From: Gammaproteobacteria bacterium
GTDB taxonomy: Bacteria > Pseudomonadota > Gammaproteobacteria > Pseudomonadales > Azotimanducaceae
Assembly: GCA_009840305.1 (NCBI GenBank)
Contig: VXNY01000031.1
Coordinates: 274,130 to 338,129, forward strand
DNA: 64,000 nucleotides
Direction of reading: 5' to 3'
The notes under the pieces are model-generated. The model saw nothing but the letters and a program-made list of their open reading frames with translations. It ran no database searches and was not told where the DNA came from. Positions 47,483 to 56,535 of this stretch are shown here, piece by piece. Every line of letters begins with the position of its first letter. The stretch's first letter is position 1. The translations under genes were made by a program, and so were the position numbers.

Positions 47483-50424
47483 TGGACCACACCTCAAACC
47501 AACGAACGACCGTTTCCGACATTGCGGCACGCTCTACCGTCAGCGTACCCTGTGAGGGCAATTCACCTGTAGTTCTTGACGACAACGAGAGCTTTTGGTA
47601 TGTAGCTAACGGTGCCGTTGATCTCTTTCTTATCGAAACCAAGGACGGGATAGAACAAGCTGCACCGCAACACCTCATGCGAGTTGAGTCCAAGAGACTA
47701 CTACCTAGCTTTGTCCCGGATACACAGGACAAAGATGGTAGCACAACTACGCTCGGATTGGTTGCCAAAGGAAAGCCGGGTACCCGCTTGACCCGCATAC
47801 CCGTCTCTGACCTCTCCAAGATTCACTCATCCGAGCTAGCAGAGCAAATCGATGGTTGGTTAACGGCACTAACTCAAGCCTTGTCACGGTTCGTCATTCG
47901 TTCACCGCGACCGAATGCGCTCATAGAACCCACATTGGAAATTACGCTTTCCAAGGGAATAACGAGTGTTTCTCGTAGCGTGGTTTGGGTATCCGGTGCA
48001 ACCCAGGGTACGGGCTTATTCATGGACATGGTAGATCCGGCAGAGATAGTCAAAGGAGCGACCGAATCGGCAATTCCTCTGACTAGGGCAAGCTGGATCT
48101 CAATATTCGAAGAGGTAACTATCTCTGGTTACTCTACCGAAACACTCGCGAAGGACGGTTCGCTCCTAGTTGCCCTCGAGTCGTTTCATAGGATTGCCTT
48201 ACACATGGAACGACTCAACCGCAGACTAGCAGTGGTCGATGACGCGAATCTCGAACGTGATCGAATTATGAGTCGCCGTGTCGCCGAAGACGTAGCTAGA
48301 ACTCGTCTCTTCGATATTTACGACCAGCAAAGAAAGACCGAGGAGCAAGCTACCGACACCGCGCTTGCTAGTGCCCTCCGGCTGATCGGGCGTCGTTTGG
48401 GGATTGAGTTCACAATTCCTCGAAGATCGGAATCGTTCGAAGAGCCGGTTACCCTAATTGACATTCTCGATGTGTCGAGCGTGCGGGCGAGACGCGTGAA
48501 ACTCGATTCGGATAGTCGATGGTGGCACAGCGACAGCGCAATACTCTTAGCTTTCCGGGCGACTGACAATCAACCAATCGTCTTGATACCGGGAATGCAC
48601 GGTCGATATAACCTGATCGATCCGGTCACTAGAAAGCGTGTGATCACTACTAAAGCTCGCGCTGCAGAACTGAAAGAAGAAGCTTGGATGTTTTATCAAC
48701 CATTACCTTCGGGCTCGGTCACTTCCTCCGAACTCCTGCGGTTTGCTCTGCGTCGCTCTGGTAAGGACCTGACGCGATTAGCGCTATCTGGCATCGTCGG
48801 TGGGTTAGTAAAACTGGTTCCTGCACTAATGCTTGGACTGGTAGCAAACCATATCGTTGCGGGCGGAAACACCACAGGACCACTTTTTATAGTGGCAGTT
48901 TTACTTGCTGTCATAGGACTATTGAGTGTATTTGTCAACTTATTGGAAAACACGGCAATGATGCGTTTTGAAGGCCGATCAGCATCGCGATTAGAAGCCG
49001 CTTTTTGGGATCGTCTCATGCGACTTCCTTCGGAAATTCTCCATCGTCAACCCAGTGGAGACTTAGCCATGTCTGGAATGGCGTTTCAGAATTTGCGAGA
49101 CGGTTTGCAGAGAGTGATCGTCAACAGTGTGCTGTCTCTTGTCTTCTTATTACCTGTCTTCGGTGTCGTCTTCTTTTACGATGTCGTACTAGGAAGTGTA
49201 GTTCTGATATTTAGCGTCGTTGCTCTCTCGATCATGATTTTTTGGGGACTGTGCCAAATTTCACCCTATAGTCGAATGATTAGCGCGATCCGTCGGGTGT
49301 CCGGGTTATTGTTTGAAATTATCGAAGGTATTTCAAAGCTTCGTGTTGAGAATGCAGAAGGTTCAGCATTCGCCATGTGGGCTCAAGACTATCGTGACCA
49401 AAAACGCGCCGAACTGAAACTTGGTAAGTATGAACGTCATGCACGTGCGTTAGGTGCCGCACTGCCATTCATTGCCGGAGCGGTTCTGGTGTTTTTCGTA
49501 GTCGCGATTGGAGATAGCGACTTTTTAGTCGGTGACTTTTTAATCGTCTTCGCTGCTTTCATTGTTTTTCAGCATGCCATTGCACGGTTCGGCGAGTCTT
49601 TCGGCTTGGTTGCTTCCATGTTGCCTGCCCTGAATCAGATGCGTTCGATGCTTGCTGCTGACCCGCAAACCAAGACTTTAGGAGATCCAGTGGAAAGTCT
49701 GCACGGAGAAGTCTTGTTTGATCGGATTTCTTTTCGATATACACCAGATAGTCCGCTAGTTCTCACTGACGTTACGATTCACGCCCGGCCTGGTGAATTC
49801 ATTGCAATTGCAGGTGAATCTGGTGCGGGGAAGAGTACTCTATTTCGACTTGCAATCGGTCTTGACCGGCCTACTAACGGAGCGGTCTACTACGACGGTC
49901 GTGATTTGCGACACCTGAACTTGAAGCAGTTACGACGCAAAATGGGAGTGGTTCCTCAGTCAGTGCGACTTCATCCACAGGACATCTGGGACAATATAGT
50001 CGTCCATCATGAAGACCCCAACACCGAACAAGTTTGGGAAGCAGCTCGTTCTGCCAGCGTTGAGCAGGAAATTAGATCAATGCCTATGGGAATGATGACG
50101 ATGGTCGGTGCAAGCGGCTCAGTTCTCTCCGGAGGAGAAAGTCAGAGGATTTCTATTGCTAGATCATTGTTGGGAAACCCTCGCATCATGTTGTTTGACG
50201 AAGCAACCAATTGGCTTGACAACGACAAACAAGCTCAAGTCATGCAGAACTTAGCACTCCTCACCTCGACAAGGATCGTTATCGCACATCGTCTTTCAAC
50301 CTTGAAACAAGCTGACCGAATTTACGTCATGCAAGCAGGTAAGGTCGTGCAAAGTGGCACATTCGACGAACTCATCGAGGTTCATGGTGTGTTCAAAGAA
50401 CTGGTAAAACGACAGATAGCGTAG
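47482..50424 (+). CDS. NHLM-type second ABC transporter protein
   Basis: A 980-aa half-transporter of the NHLM ABC2 family, the usual partner of the C39 exporter in proteusin-type clusters. The N-terminal ~430 residues are soluble and lack peptidase motifs (NHLM ABC2 proteins have a long accessory N-terminus of unclear role). A membrane domain (about 440-720) follows, then the ATPase: Walker A GESGAGKST (778-786), signature LSGGESQR (about 882), LFDEATNWLD. The A of its ATG is the last base of the upstream TGA. It probably forms a heterodimer with the C39 protein. Confidence 0.9.
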   Translation: MDHTSNQRTTVSDIAARSTVSVPCEGNSPVVLDDNESFWYVANGAVDLFLIETKDGIEQAAPQHLMRVESKRLLPSFVPDTQDKDGSTTTLGLVAKGKPGTRLTRIPVSDLSKIHSSELAEQIDGWLTALTQALSRFVIRSPRPNALIEPTLEITLSKGITSVSRSVVWVSGATQGTGLFMDMVDPAEIVKGATESAIPLTRASWISIFEEVTISGYSTETLAKDGSLLVALESFHRIALHMERLNRRLAVVDDANLERDRIMSRRVAEDVARTRLFDIYDQQRKTEEQATDTALASALRLIGRRLGIEFTIPRRSESFEEPVTLIDILDVSSVRARRVKLDSDSRWWHSDSAILLAFRATDNQPIVLIPGMHGRYNLIDPVTRKRVITTKARAAELKEEAWMFYQPLPSGSVTSSELLRFALRRSGKDLTRLALSGIVGGLVKLVPALMLGLVANHIVAGGNTTGPLFIVAVLLAVIGLLSVFVNLLENTAMMRFEGRSASRLEAAFWDRLMRLPSEILHRQPSGDLAMSGMAFQNLRDGLQRVIVNSVLSLVFLLPVFGVVFFYDVVLGSVVLIFSVVALSIMIFWGLCQISPYSRMISAIRRVSGLLFEIIEGISKLRVENAEGSAFAMWAQDYRDQKRAELKLGKYERHARALGAALPFIAGAVLVFFVVAIGDSDFLVGDFLIVFAAFIVFQHAIARFGESFGLVASMLPALNQMRSMLAADPQTKTLGDPVESLHGEVLFDRISFRYTPDSPLVLTDVTIHARPGEFIAIAGESGAGKSTLFRLAIGLDRPTNGAVYYDGRDLRHLNLKQLRRKMGVVPQSVRLHPQDIWDNIVVHHEDPNTEQVWEAARSASVEQEIRSMPMGMMTMVGASGSVLSGGESQRISIARSLLGNPRIMLFDEATNWLDNDKQAQVMQNLALLTSTRIVIAHRLSTLKQADRIYVMQAGKVVQSGTFDELIEVHGVFKELVKRQIA

Positions 50425-50447
50425 CACTCTCACGTCCGAATACTTCG

Positions 50448-51740
50448 ATGAGTCTTATAAATCGGATTTTTAACAAAGCTGGTGTAGATAAGAAGTTCCG
50501 ATCGCGTCTACTGGAAAACCCCAAAGCAGCGATCAATCAGGAATTTGGGCTACAAATTGCTGAAGATCAAGAGATCGTGGTGCACGAAGAAACCGATACC
50601 ACGACGCATTTGGTTCTCCCACCCAAAGACAAACTGAGCGTCGCGGAACGAGCGGAAGCAAAGACTGGAGCGACTTCTTTGGAATTCTTGAAGAAAACCA
50701 TGTACGATCCCGCGCCTCCAAAGCGTCCGACGACTGATCGAACGGAACGTGTATGCTCGGTTCCAGACGATGTGGATTCGTTCGCACGGGCGGGAAGAGA
50801 GAGCATCGTGCGTGGACTCCAATTCCTACGGTCCACGGTGAATGAAAATGGCGCATGGCATTGCATTCGATTCAATGTGGGCGATCCAAATGTACCACGA
50901 CACTTTGAGCGGCCTCCTTTTATCTCCGCATTCTGTGCGCTTGCACTTCAACGAAGTAAGGAACCCCTAGCTCAGAAGTTGTTTGCTCAAACTAAAAACT
51001 ATGTAGTCAACACCATGGAGTATCCTGGTTTTTGGAGGTACTATCGCCATCTACCACTCGATTTGGACAGTAGTTCCTTATGCTCGATGGTGATTGCCTC
51101 GCATCCGTGGATAGGGTTGGGACGGAATTTACCTCGCATGCTGGCGAACCGAGACAAGAACGGGCTCTTTTTGACCTGGGTGCTGAGCGAAGAAGAGCCA
51201 AGTGTCGTAGCACCGTTTCGAATCGAAGCTGACCCTGTAGTCAACGCGAACATTATCGCCTATGTCGGTGATGTTCCGGCGACGAAGAAGGCTCAACAAT
51301 GGCTAAAGGAATTGATCGAAAAAGGCACCAATCTCGAGGATGCTTCAAAATGGTACCCAGATCCTGCTTCGATCTATTATGCGATTGCGCGGGCTACACT
51401 TCGAGTGCAATTTGGATCTGAAAAATTTCCTTCTTTACTAGCTGAACGGATTCTAAGTTTACGAGATGAAACTAGCGAACTCAAGAATGTGTTACAAGCC
51501 GCTCAAGCCGTGGTCGCACTTCATAATATCGGACAGTTAAACCAATTGAATGTCCAGCAACAAATTGCAAACTTCATTGAATCTCAACAAGAGGATGGCA
51601 GTTGGCCTGAGCTACTAGCATTTGGAGACCAATCTTTGCGGTTCGGAGTAGTTGGACAAATAGGTCATGGATCAGAGTCGGTGACTTCAGCGTTTTGCGT
51701 CGAAGCACTGGAGTGTTTAATGGAAACATATAAGAATTAG
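50448..51740 (+). CDS. NHLP leader domain fused to a squalene-cyclase-like alpha-barrel protein
   Basis: The first ~75 residues are homologous to the leader of the cluster's precursor peptide: KAGVDKKFRSRLLENPK, then EFGLQI, IVVHEE and THLVLPP, an ungapped alignment of 71 positions with about 26 identities by eye. The rest (about 105-430) looks like the alpha/alpha barrel of terpenoid cyclases and prenyltransferases, with the QW-like repeat QQEDGSWPE (about 388-396), NENGAWH near residue 135 and PLDLDSSSLCSM, where class II cyclases have DxDDT. The third acidic residue is Ser, so protonation chemistry is doubtful. Roles to consider: enzyme tethered by a mimic leader, scaffold, or peptide cyclase or prenyl-modifying enzyme. 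Confidence 0.75.
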   Translation: MSLINRIFNKAGVDKKFRSRLLENPKAAINQEFGLQIAEDQEIVVHEETDTTTHLVLPPKDKLSVAERAEAKTGATSLEFLKKTMYDPAPPKRPTTDRTERVCSVPDDVDSFARAGRESIVRGLQFLRSTVNENGAWHCIRFNVGDPNVPRHFERPPFISAFCALALQRSKEPLAQKLFAQTKNYVVNTMEYPGFWRYYRHLPLDLDSSSLCSMVIASHPWIGLGRNLPRMLANRDKNGLFLTWVLSEEEPSVVAPFRIEADPVVNANIIAYVGDVPATKKAQQWLKELIEKGTNLEDASKWYPDPASIYYAIARATLRVQFGSEKFPSLLAERILSLRDETSELKNVLQAAQAVVALHNIGQLNQLNVQQQIANFIESQQEDGSWPELLAFGDQSLRFGVVGQIGHGSESVTSAFCVEALECLMETYKN

Positions 51741-51796
51741 GAAAGACTTGGTCGATGAGAGTGTCGAGGCTACAATAGTTAAAAGGAATAGTTGAG

Positions 51797-54184
51797 ATGA
51801 CTGAAAATCTAAGCGTCGGAAATACTGTCGGCACAGGCGAGCCTGACGAGATGAGGTACTTTGAGCCATCGTTTCTCAACGCGCTTCCACATTACTTGCC
51901 GCTGCTCATTTTCCCGCTGTTGATTGTCGCCGCTTACTATGGTGGTTTTTGGTTACTCGGACCATTCGTCTTTATGAGCGTCGCCGGTTTTCTTGATCGA
52001 GTATTCGGTGTCGATGGTCTCAATATGAACCCGAGGGGGATTTCTGAACGACGATTTATTTGGTACAACATTCCAGTTTGGGCATGGGCGTTGCTATGGC
52101 CACCAACATTAGTTTTCGGACTATGGCAGATCTGCGGTGGTGCTTCGTATCCCATTTGGCAAAAGGTATGCCTCGCAATGCTGCTGACCATGGAAGCACA
52201 GGCCGTATTCGTCGTCGGGCACGAACTGGTTCACCGGCGTTCGACGTGGGAACGAAGACTCGGTGAATTTCTTCTTGCTTCAAATTCTTATCCTCAATAT
52301 GCCACGGAGCATGTATACATTCACCACGCGAAGGTCGGTACTCCTCACGATGTAGGATCTGCGCCAAAGGGCGAAAGCTTCTGGCGGTACTTCCCACGAG
52401 AAGTCGTCAGTAATCTAACCAATTCGTGGCAAGTCACTGGCGAACGCTTAGCTCGTCGAAAACTGTCCCGTTGGCACTATAGCAATCCTTTTTGGCGCTA
52501 CGGTGTTGCATTAGCGTTCTGGTATGCCCTTGTTTACTACCTAGGCGGAATTTGGGCGCTGCCCATTTACATATTCTTAGGGCTGAGCTGCGTATTCTCG
52601 ATGAAGATCAGTAACTACTTCCAACACTACGGGCTCCGTAGAGTTTTAATGCCCAACGGGCGATGGGAGAAAATTTCACCGCGCCATTCTTGGAATGCCG
52701 ACTGGAAGTTCACCAATTGGATGTTTTTCAAAATGCAGCGGCACGCTGATCATCACGCTATGGCAACCCGACCATATGCACAGTTGCAACATCGCGCGGA
52801 CGAGTCTCCTGAGCTTCCCGGGACATACGGTGATATGATGAACCTTGTGCTCCGTCCAAAACGCTGGTTCGCAAAGATGGATCCTTTAGTCGACGAGTGG
52901 CGAAAACGCTTTTATCCTGAGATTGACGATTGGAGTCCCTACGACAGCTCCGTTTCGGCTGCTAGGCCGGACGACTTTAATGAGATCGTCGAAATTTTTG
53001 GAGTTGCACCGAGACTGGCAGAGCGAATCGAACGCAATCCCGAGCTTCTTGACAATCTATCCGAACGGGAGTTCACAGATCTCAATCTTCCAAAAGGCAT
53101 TTTGGACGAACAGGAATATGACATCGCACGTCGTGGGTTAGCAAGACTCTACTGGACTACCGAAATGGGCGTTCAAGAAATGCGCGACTTGATTGCGGAA
53201 ATACCATCCACAAACTCAAAAGAGACCGCGGAAATTGCGCGGAATTGGGTGAATGACAAGGGCTTTCAGATTGGCATGCATGTCCTTCGAGGAAATTTGT
53301 CGACTGCCGAAGCATCAATCGCGCTTTCCAATCTTGCCGAAGCTACGATTACGACCGTAATTTCTTCGACGATTACAGACTACTTTGAGCAAGTGACCGA
53401 TGACTCAGACGGTGGAGTAGCAGTGATCCTCTTCGATGAACTCGCGACCAAGGAGGCGTTCCCTGGTGTCAAGATTAGAGTACTAGCCGTGTTTGACGGT
53501 TGGGAAACTGACCAAGTCAAGCGTATGTCACGCAGTTTGCATGATCGACTTGGACAGCTCGCAGCGGATAGCTTGCTTTTCTCGCCGCTTCAAAGAAAAA
53601 CTGAGGAGGTTCTTGCACTACCATTCGCGGATCTTCAAGAACACTTCGGACGGTCTGATTTAGAAACAATCCCTAGCCTAACGAGAACTCGATGTGTCTG
53701 GGAACATGGAGATACTGGACTAGCAGGTAGATTGGACAGCTCTCGACGCGAGCTCATCAACGAGTGTCGAATGAACAAACCTCAATGCCTAGCGTATGCA
53801 TCCTCAAGTTCTAACGAGGACCCGCACAAGTCTCCTTACCTTGGAGTGAGTGCCAAGATCAATCAATTTGAAGAGGTCGCAAGGTTCTTACAGTTAACGA
53901 ATCAGACAACTGACCTCAACGATTCCGCCCCGACGGCTACAACCATATTCCACCATATAGGTGAAAACGAATTAGCAGAAGGTACGAAGTTGTGGCGTAC
54001 TCTTCAGGGAGTTGCTCGCCTCGTACATGAAGATAGTTTCGATTTAGGTGAGGCTAAGCCAAGAGTGCAGCACCTCATTGCCAATTCGTGCGGACATGAT
54101 GAGTTTGACGCTTTAACGTCCAAATTAACAGAAATCGATTTAAACACCACCGAAGCTATCAATGCTATCGTCGAGCGCGTGTAG
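51797..54184 (+). CDS. AlkB-type di-iron monooxygenase fused to degenerate GlnE-like domain
   Basis: The N-terminal ~380 residues are an AlkB-type membrane monooxygenase with about six helices and all histidine boxes: HELVH (142-146), EHVYIHH (171-177), the NYFQHYG signature (273-279) and RHADHH (315-320). The C-terminal half (about 385-790) resembles one nucleotidyltransferase unit of GlnE, the glutamine synthetase adenylyltransferase: LAERIERNPELLDNL, GGVAVILFDELATKEAF (539-555), then LTRTRCVWEHGDTGLAGR. The metal-binding GSDxD is replaced by G-V-K-I-R (557-561) and GKLGG by DELAT, so it should not transfer nucleotides; it may bind peptide or partner. It presumably hydroxylates the peptide or a lipid part. 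Only 2 bases precede the YcaO gene. Confidence 0.78.
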   Translation: MTENLSVGNTVGTGEPDEMRYFEPSFLNALPHYLPLLIFPLLIVAAYYGGFWLLGPFVFMSVAGFLDRVFGVDGLNMNPRGISERRFIWYNIPVWAWALLWPPTLVFGLWQICGGASYPIWQKVCLAMLLTMEAQAVFVVGHELVHRRSTWERRLGEFLLASNSYPQYATEHVYIHHAKVGTPHDVGSAPKGESFWRYFPREVVSNLTNSWQVTGERLARRKLSRWHYSNPFWRYGVALAFWYALVYYLGGIWALPIYIFLGLSCVFSMKISNYFQHYGLRRVLMPNGRWEKISPRHSWNADWKFTNWMFFKMQRHADHHAMATRPYAQLQHRADESPELPGTYGDMMNLVLRPKRWFAKMDPLVDEWRKRFYPEIDDWSPYDSSVSAARPDDFNEIVEIFGVAPRLAERIERNPELLDNLSEREFTDLNLPKGILDEQEYDIARRGLARLYWTTEMGVQEMRDLIAEIPSTNSKETAEIARNWVNDKGFQIGMHVLRGNLSTAEASIALSNLAEATITTVISSTITDYFEQVTDDSDGGVAVILFDELATKEAFPGVKIRVLAVFDGWETDQVKRMSRSLHDRLGQLAADSLLFSPLQRKTEEVLALPFADLQEHFGRSDLETIPSLTRTRCVWEHGDTGLAGRLDSSRRELINECRMNKPQCLAYASSSSNEDPHKSPYLGVSAKINQFEEVARFLQLTNQTTDLNDSAPTATTIFHHIGENELAEGTKLWRTLQGVARLVHEDSFDLGEAKPRVQHLIANSCGHDEFDALTSKLTEIDLNTTEAINAIVERV

Positions 54185-54186
54185 AG

Positions 54187-56532
54187 GTGCCAGCAAGCTC
54201 TACCGCGAATATCGAATCACAGGTTCGATCACACCAAGATGCTCAGCCGTTAGGGATCCTGACCAAGACCACGCCCGAAGACCAAGGACTGGTTAAGCTC
54301 CCGGTAGTCGCTCCCCATCTGAAGTTTCACGACATTGGAGATCACAATGTTTTATTGGTCTCTGAATCTTTCAATACGCTTCTACGAGGGAAACTGTATT
54401 GTGACTTAATACCACTCATAGACGGGTGCAACAGTCTGGATTCCATACTTTCTTCACTGGAATCCAAGCACGATTTCGCAAGCTTACTCACGGCGATTGT
54501 TTCTCTCTCTACTAAAGGATATATAGTTTCTGCCGATCACAGTTTGAATACATCCGCTGCGGCGTATTGGTCGTCGCTTGGAGCATCGCCACGTTGGGTC
54601 GAAAAGCGACTCGCAGATTCGTGTGTGTCGGTGAACGAAGATCAAGAAGACCTGGCAAGACTCCTAAATGAAGCTGGCGTTTCAACTGATAAAAAAAGTT
54701 CGAATCTCAGTGTCACCGTTTGCGACGACTATTTAGCTGAAGACCTTCAAGAAACGAACCAGACAAATCACGATCAGAAAATTCCATGGATGCTAGTACG
54801 ACCACGAGGTATCGAAATACTGTTCGGACCCATTTTTAACGCCGAGAAGAATGGACCCTGTTGGATGTGTCTTGCGCATCGTCTTCACCTTCACAAAGAG
54901 GTACATAACTTCTTGCGACACAGCTTAGGTGAAGATCGTGCATTCAAAGCATTTGCAACCGAACCAATCGTCCGACAATCTGTTATCGCATTCGTAGCTA
55001 GCGAAATTGTGAAATGGTTAGTGCTGCATGAATTTGCACCGCTGCATCAACATTCGGTTTCATTGAACGTCGATACTCTCTCGCTTTCTCAGCATCGAGT
55101 GTTACGGAGACCACAGTGTTCCGTGTGCGGAGATCCTGAGTTATACAACCCAAATCGGAAACCAGTGCCAATCACACTGAAATCGAGCCCAAAGATCAGC
55201 CGTAATAGTGGTGGGGTTCACGCGATAGAACCTGAAGAGACCCTAGCGAAGTATCGTCATTTAGTGAGTCCTGTCAGCGGCGTAGTGAGTTGGCTTCGAC
55301 GTAGTACAGATGAAACGGATAGCTATTTACATGTATATTGGGCTGGAAGTAATTTTGGCGCACGAGGCCGGAGCTTAAGTTCACTTCGTCGGAGCCTCAG
55401 AAGCAAGAGCGCAGGAAAAGGGAGTACTAAGGAACAGTCAAAAGTCAGTGCGTTGTGTGAAGCAGTCGAACGGTTTTCCGGTAGTATCGATGGTAGTGAG
55501 ATTTCCATTCGCAAGAAATTTGTTGAACTTACAAGAGATGAGGAAGCAATCCACCCTAATGATGTACAGTTATTTAGCGACTATCAATTTGACAATGCAC
55601 AGGAAATCAATGCGCTAGGGCATCCCTATAACGTCATTCCTAGACGCTTCGATGAAACCGCTGATGTAAATTGGACACCAGTCTGGTCATTTACGCAAGA
55701 ACGAGAGCGTTTTCTGCCTACGACGATGTTGTATAGCATGCCTTCCGAGCTTCGAAGTCCTAATGACCGCATTGCTGACTCCAATGGCTGTGCGGCTGGC
55801 AACACTTTAGAAGAAGCTATCTTGCAAGCGTTCTACGAACTTGTTGAACGTGATGCGTTTGCTATATGGTGGTACAACTGCATCCAAGTACCCGCGGTTG
55901 ATATTGCAAGTTTTAATGAAGAATATCTTGTAACTGCTTCGGAATATTACAACCAACGGGAACGTGATCTTTGGATGCTTGATGTCTCTTCAGATATAGA
56001 CGTGCCTACATTTGTTGCAGTTTCAAGGCGAGTGAATTCCGATTCTGAAGACATAATCTATGGTGCAGGAACACACTCTGATCCCGAAATAGCCGCTCTA
56101 CGTGCCGTGTGTGAACTCAATCAATGTTTGTCGTGGCTACCCAATGGGACAAATGGAAACAATCGGCCGAAAATCGACGATCCCGTTGCTTTGCATTGGT
56201 GGCAAACGGCTCGTCTGGAAGATTGCAGCTGGTTAGTGCCATCCGAACACATGCGCACCGCTAGGGATTACACAACAATAGACACAGAGGATATGAGGGA
56301 CGACATTGAACATTGTCGAACTTTGGTAGAAGCCAAAGGCTTAGAGTTCATGGTACTAAATCAAACACGCCCAGACATCGGTATGCCTGTGGTACGAGTG
56401 ATCGTGCCGGGTATGCGACACTTTTGGGCACGATTTGCCCCAGGGCGTTTGTACGATGTGCCCGTAGACATGGGTTGGATCAAGCGCGGTTTTGGCGAAT
56501 CCGAATTAAATCAAAATCCGGTTATTGCATAA
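54187..56532 (+). CDS. Fused E1-like/YcaO azoline-forming cyclodehydratase
   Basis: This 781-aa protein combines the two cyclodehydratase parts in one chain, as in TruD/LynD. The N-terminal E1-like part (to about 330) binds leader and carries a zinc site made by Cys225, Cys228, Cys311 and Cys314 (CWMC and CSVCGD). The YcaO domain (about 360-781) has ATP/Mg residues in SKVSALCEAVERFSG (418-432) and EEAILQAFYELVERDAF (542-558), and the end RFAPGRLYDVPVDMGW. It converts Cys to thiazoline by ATP-driven backbone phosphorylation. The usual proline-rich PxPxP tail is only NQNPVIA here. Start GTG at 54187. Confidence 0.9.
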   Translation: MPASSTANIESQVRSHQDAQPLGILTKTTPEDQGLVKLPVVAPHLKFHDIGDHNVLLVSESFNTLLRGKLYCDLIPLIDGCNSLDSILSSLESKHDFASLLTAIVSLSTKGYIVSADHSLNTSAAAYWSSLGASPRWVEKRLADSCVSVNEDQEDLARLLNEAGVSTDKKSSNLSVTVCDDYLAEDLQETNQTNHDQKIPWMLVRPRGIEILFGPIFNAEKNGPCWMCLAHRLHLHKEVHNFLRHSLGEDRAFKAFATEPIVRQSVIAFVASEIVKWLVLHEFAPLHQHSVSLNVDTLSLSQHRVLRRPQCSVCGDPELYNPNRKPVPITLKSSPKISRNSGGVHAIEPEETLAKYRHLVSPVSGVVSWLRRSTDETDSYLHVYWAGSNFGARGRSLSSLRRSLRSKSAGKGSTKEQSKVSALCEAVERFSGSIDGSEISIRKKFVELTRDEEAIHPNDVQLFSDYQFDNAQEINALGHPYNVIPRRFDETADVNWTPVWSFTQERERFLPTTMLYSMPSELRSPNDRIADSNGCAAGNTLEEAILQAFYELVERDAFAIWWYNCIQVPAVDIASFNEEYLVTASEYYNQRERDLWMLDVSSDIDVPTFVAVSRRVNSDSEDIIYGAGTHSDPEIAALRAVCELNQCLSWLPNGTNGNNRPKIDDPVALHWWQTARLEDCSWLVPSEHMRTARDYTTIDTEDMRDDIEHCRTLVEAKGLEFMVLNQTRPDIGMPVVRVIVPGMRHFWARFAPGRLYDVPVDMGWIKRGFGESELNQNPVIA

Positions 56533-56535
56533 GAA

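Noticed and set aside
53411..53484. Active glutamine synthetase adenylyltransferase
   Set aside because: The catalytic aspartates are replaced by Lys and Arg and only one GlnE-like unit is present; true GlnE has two active units.
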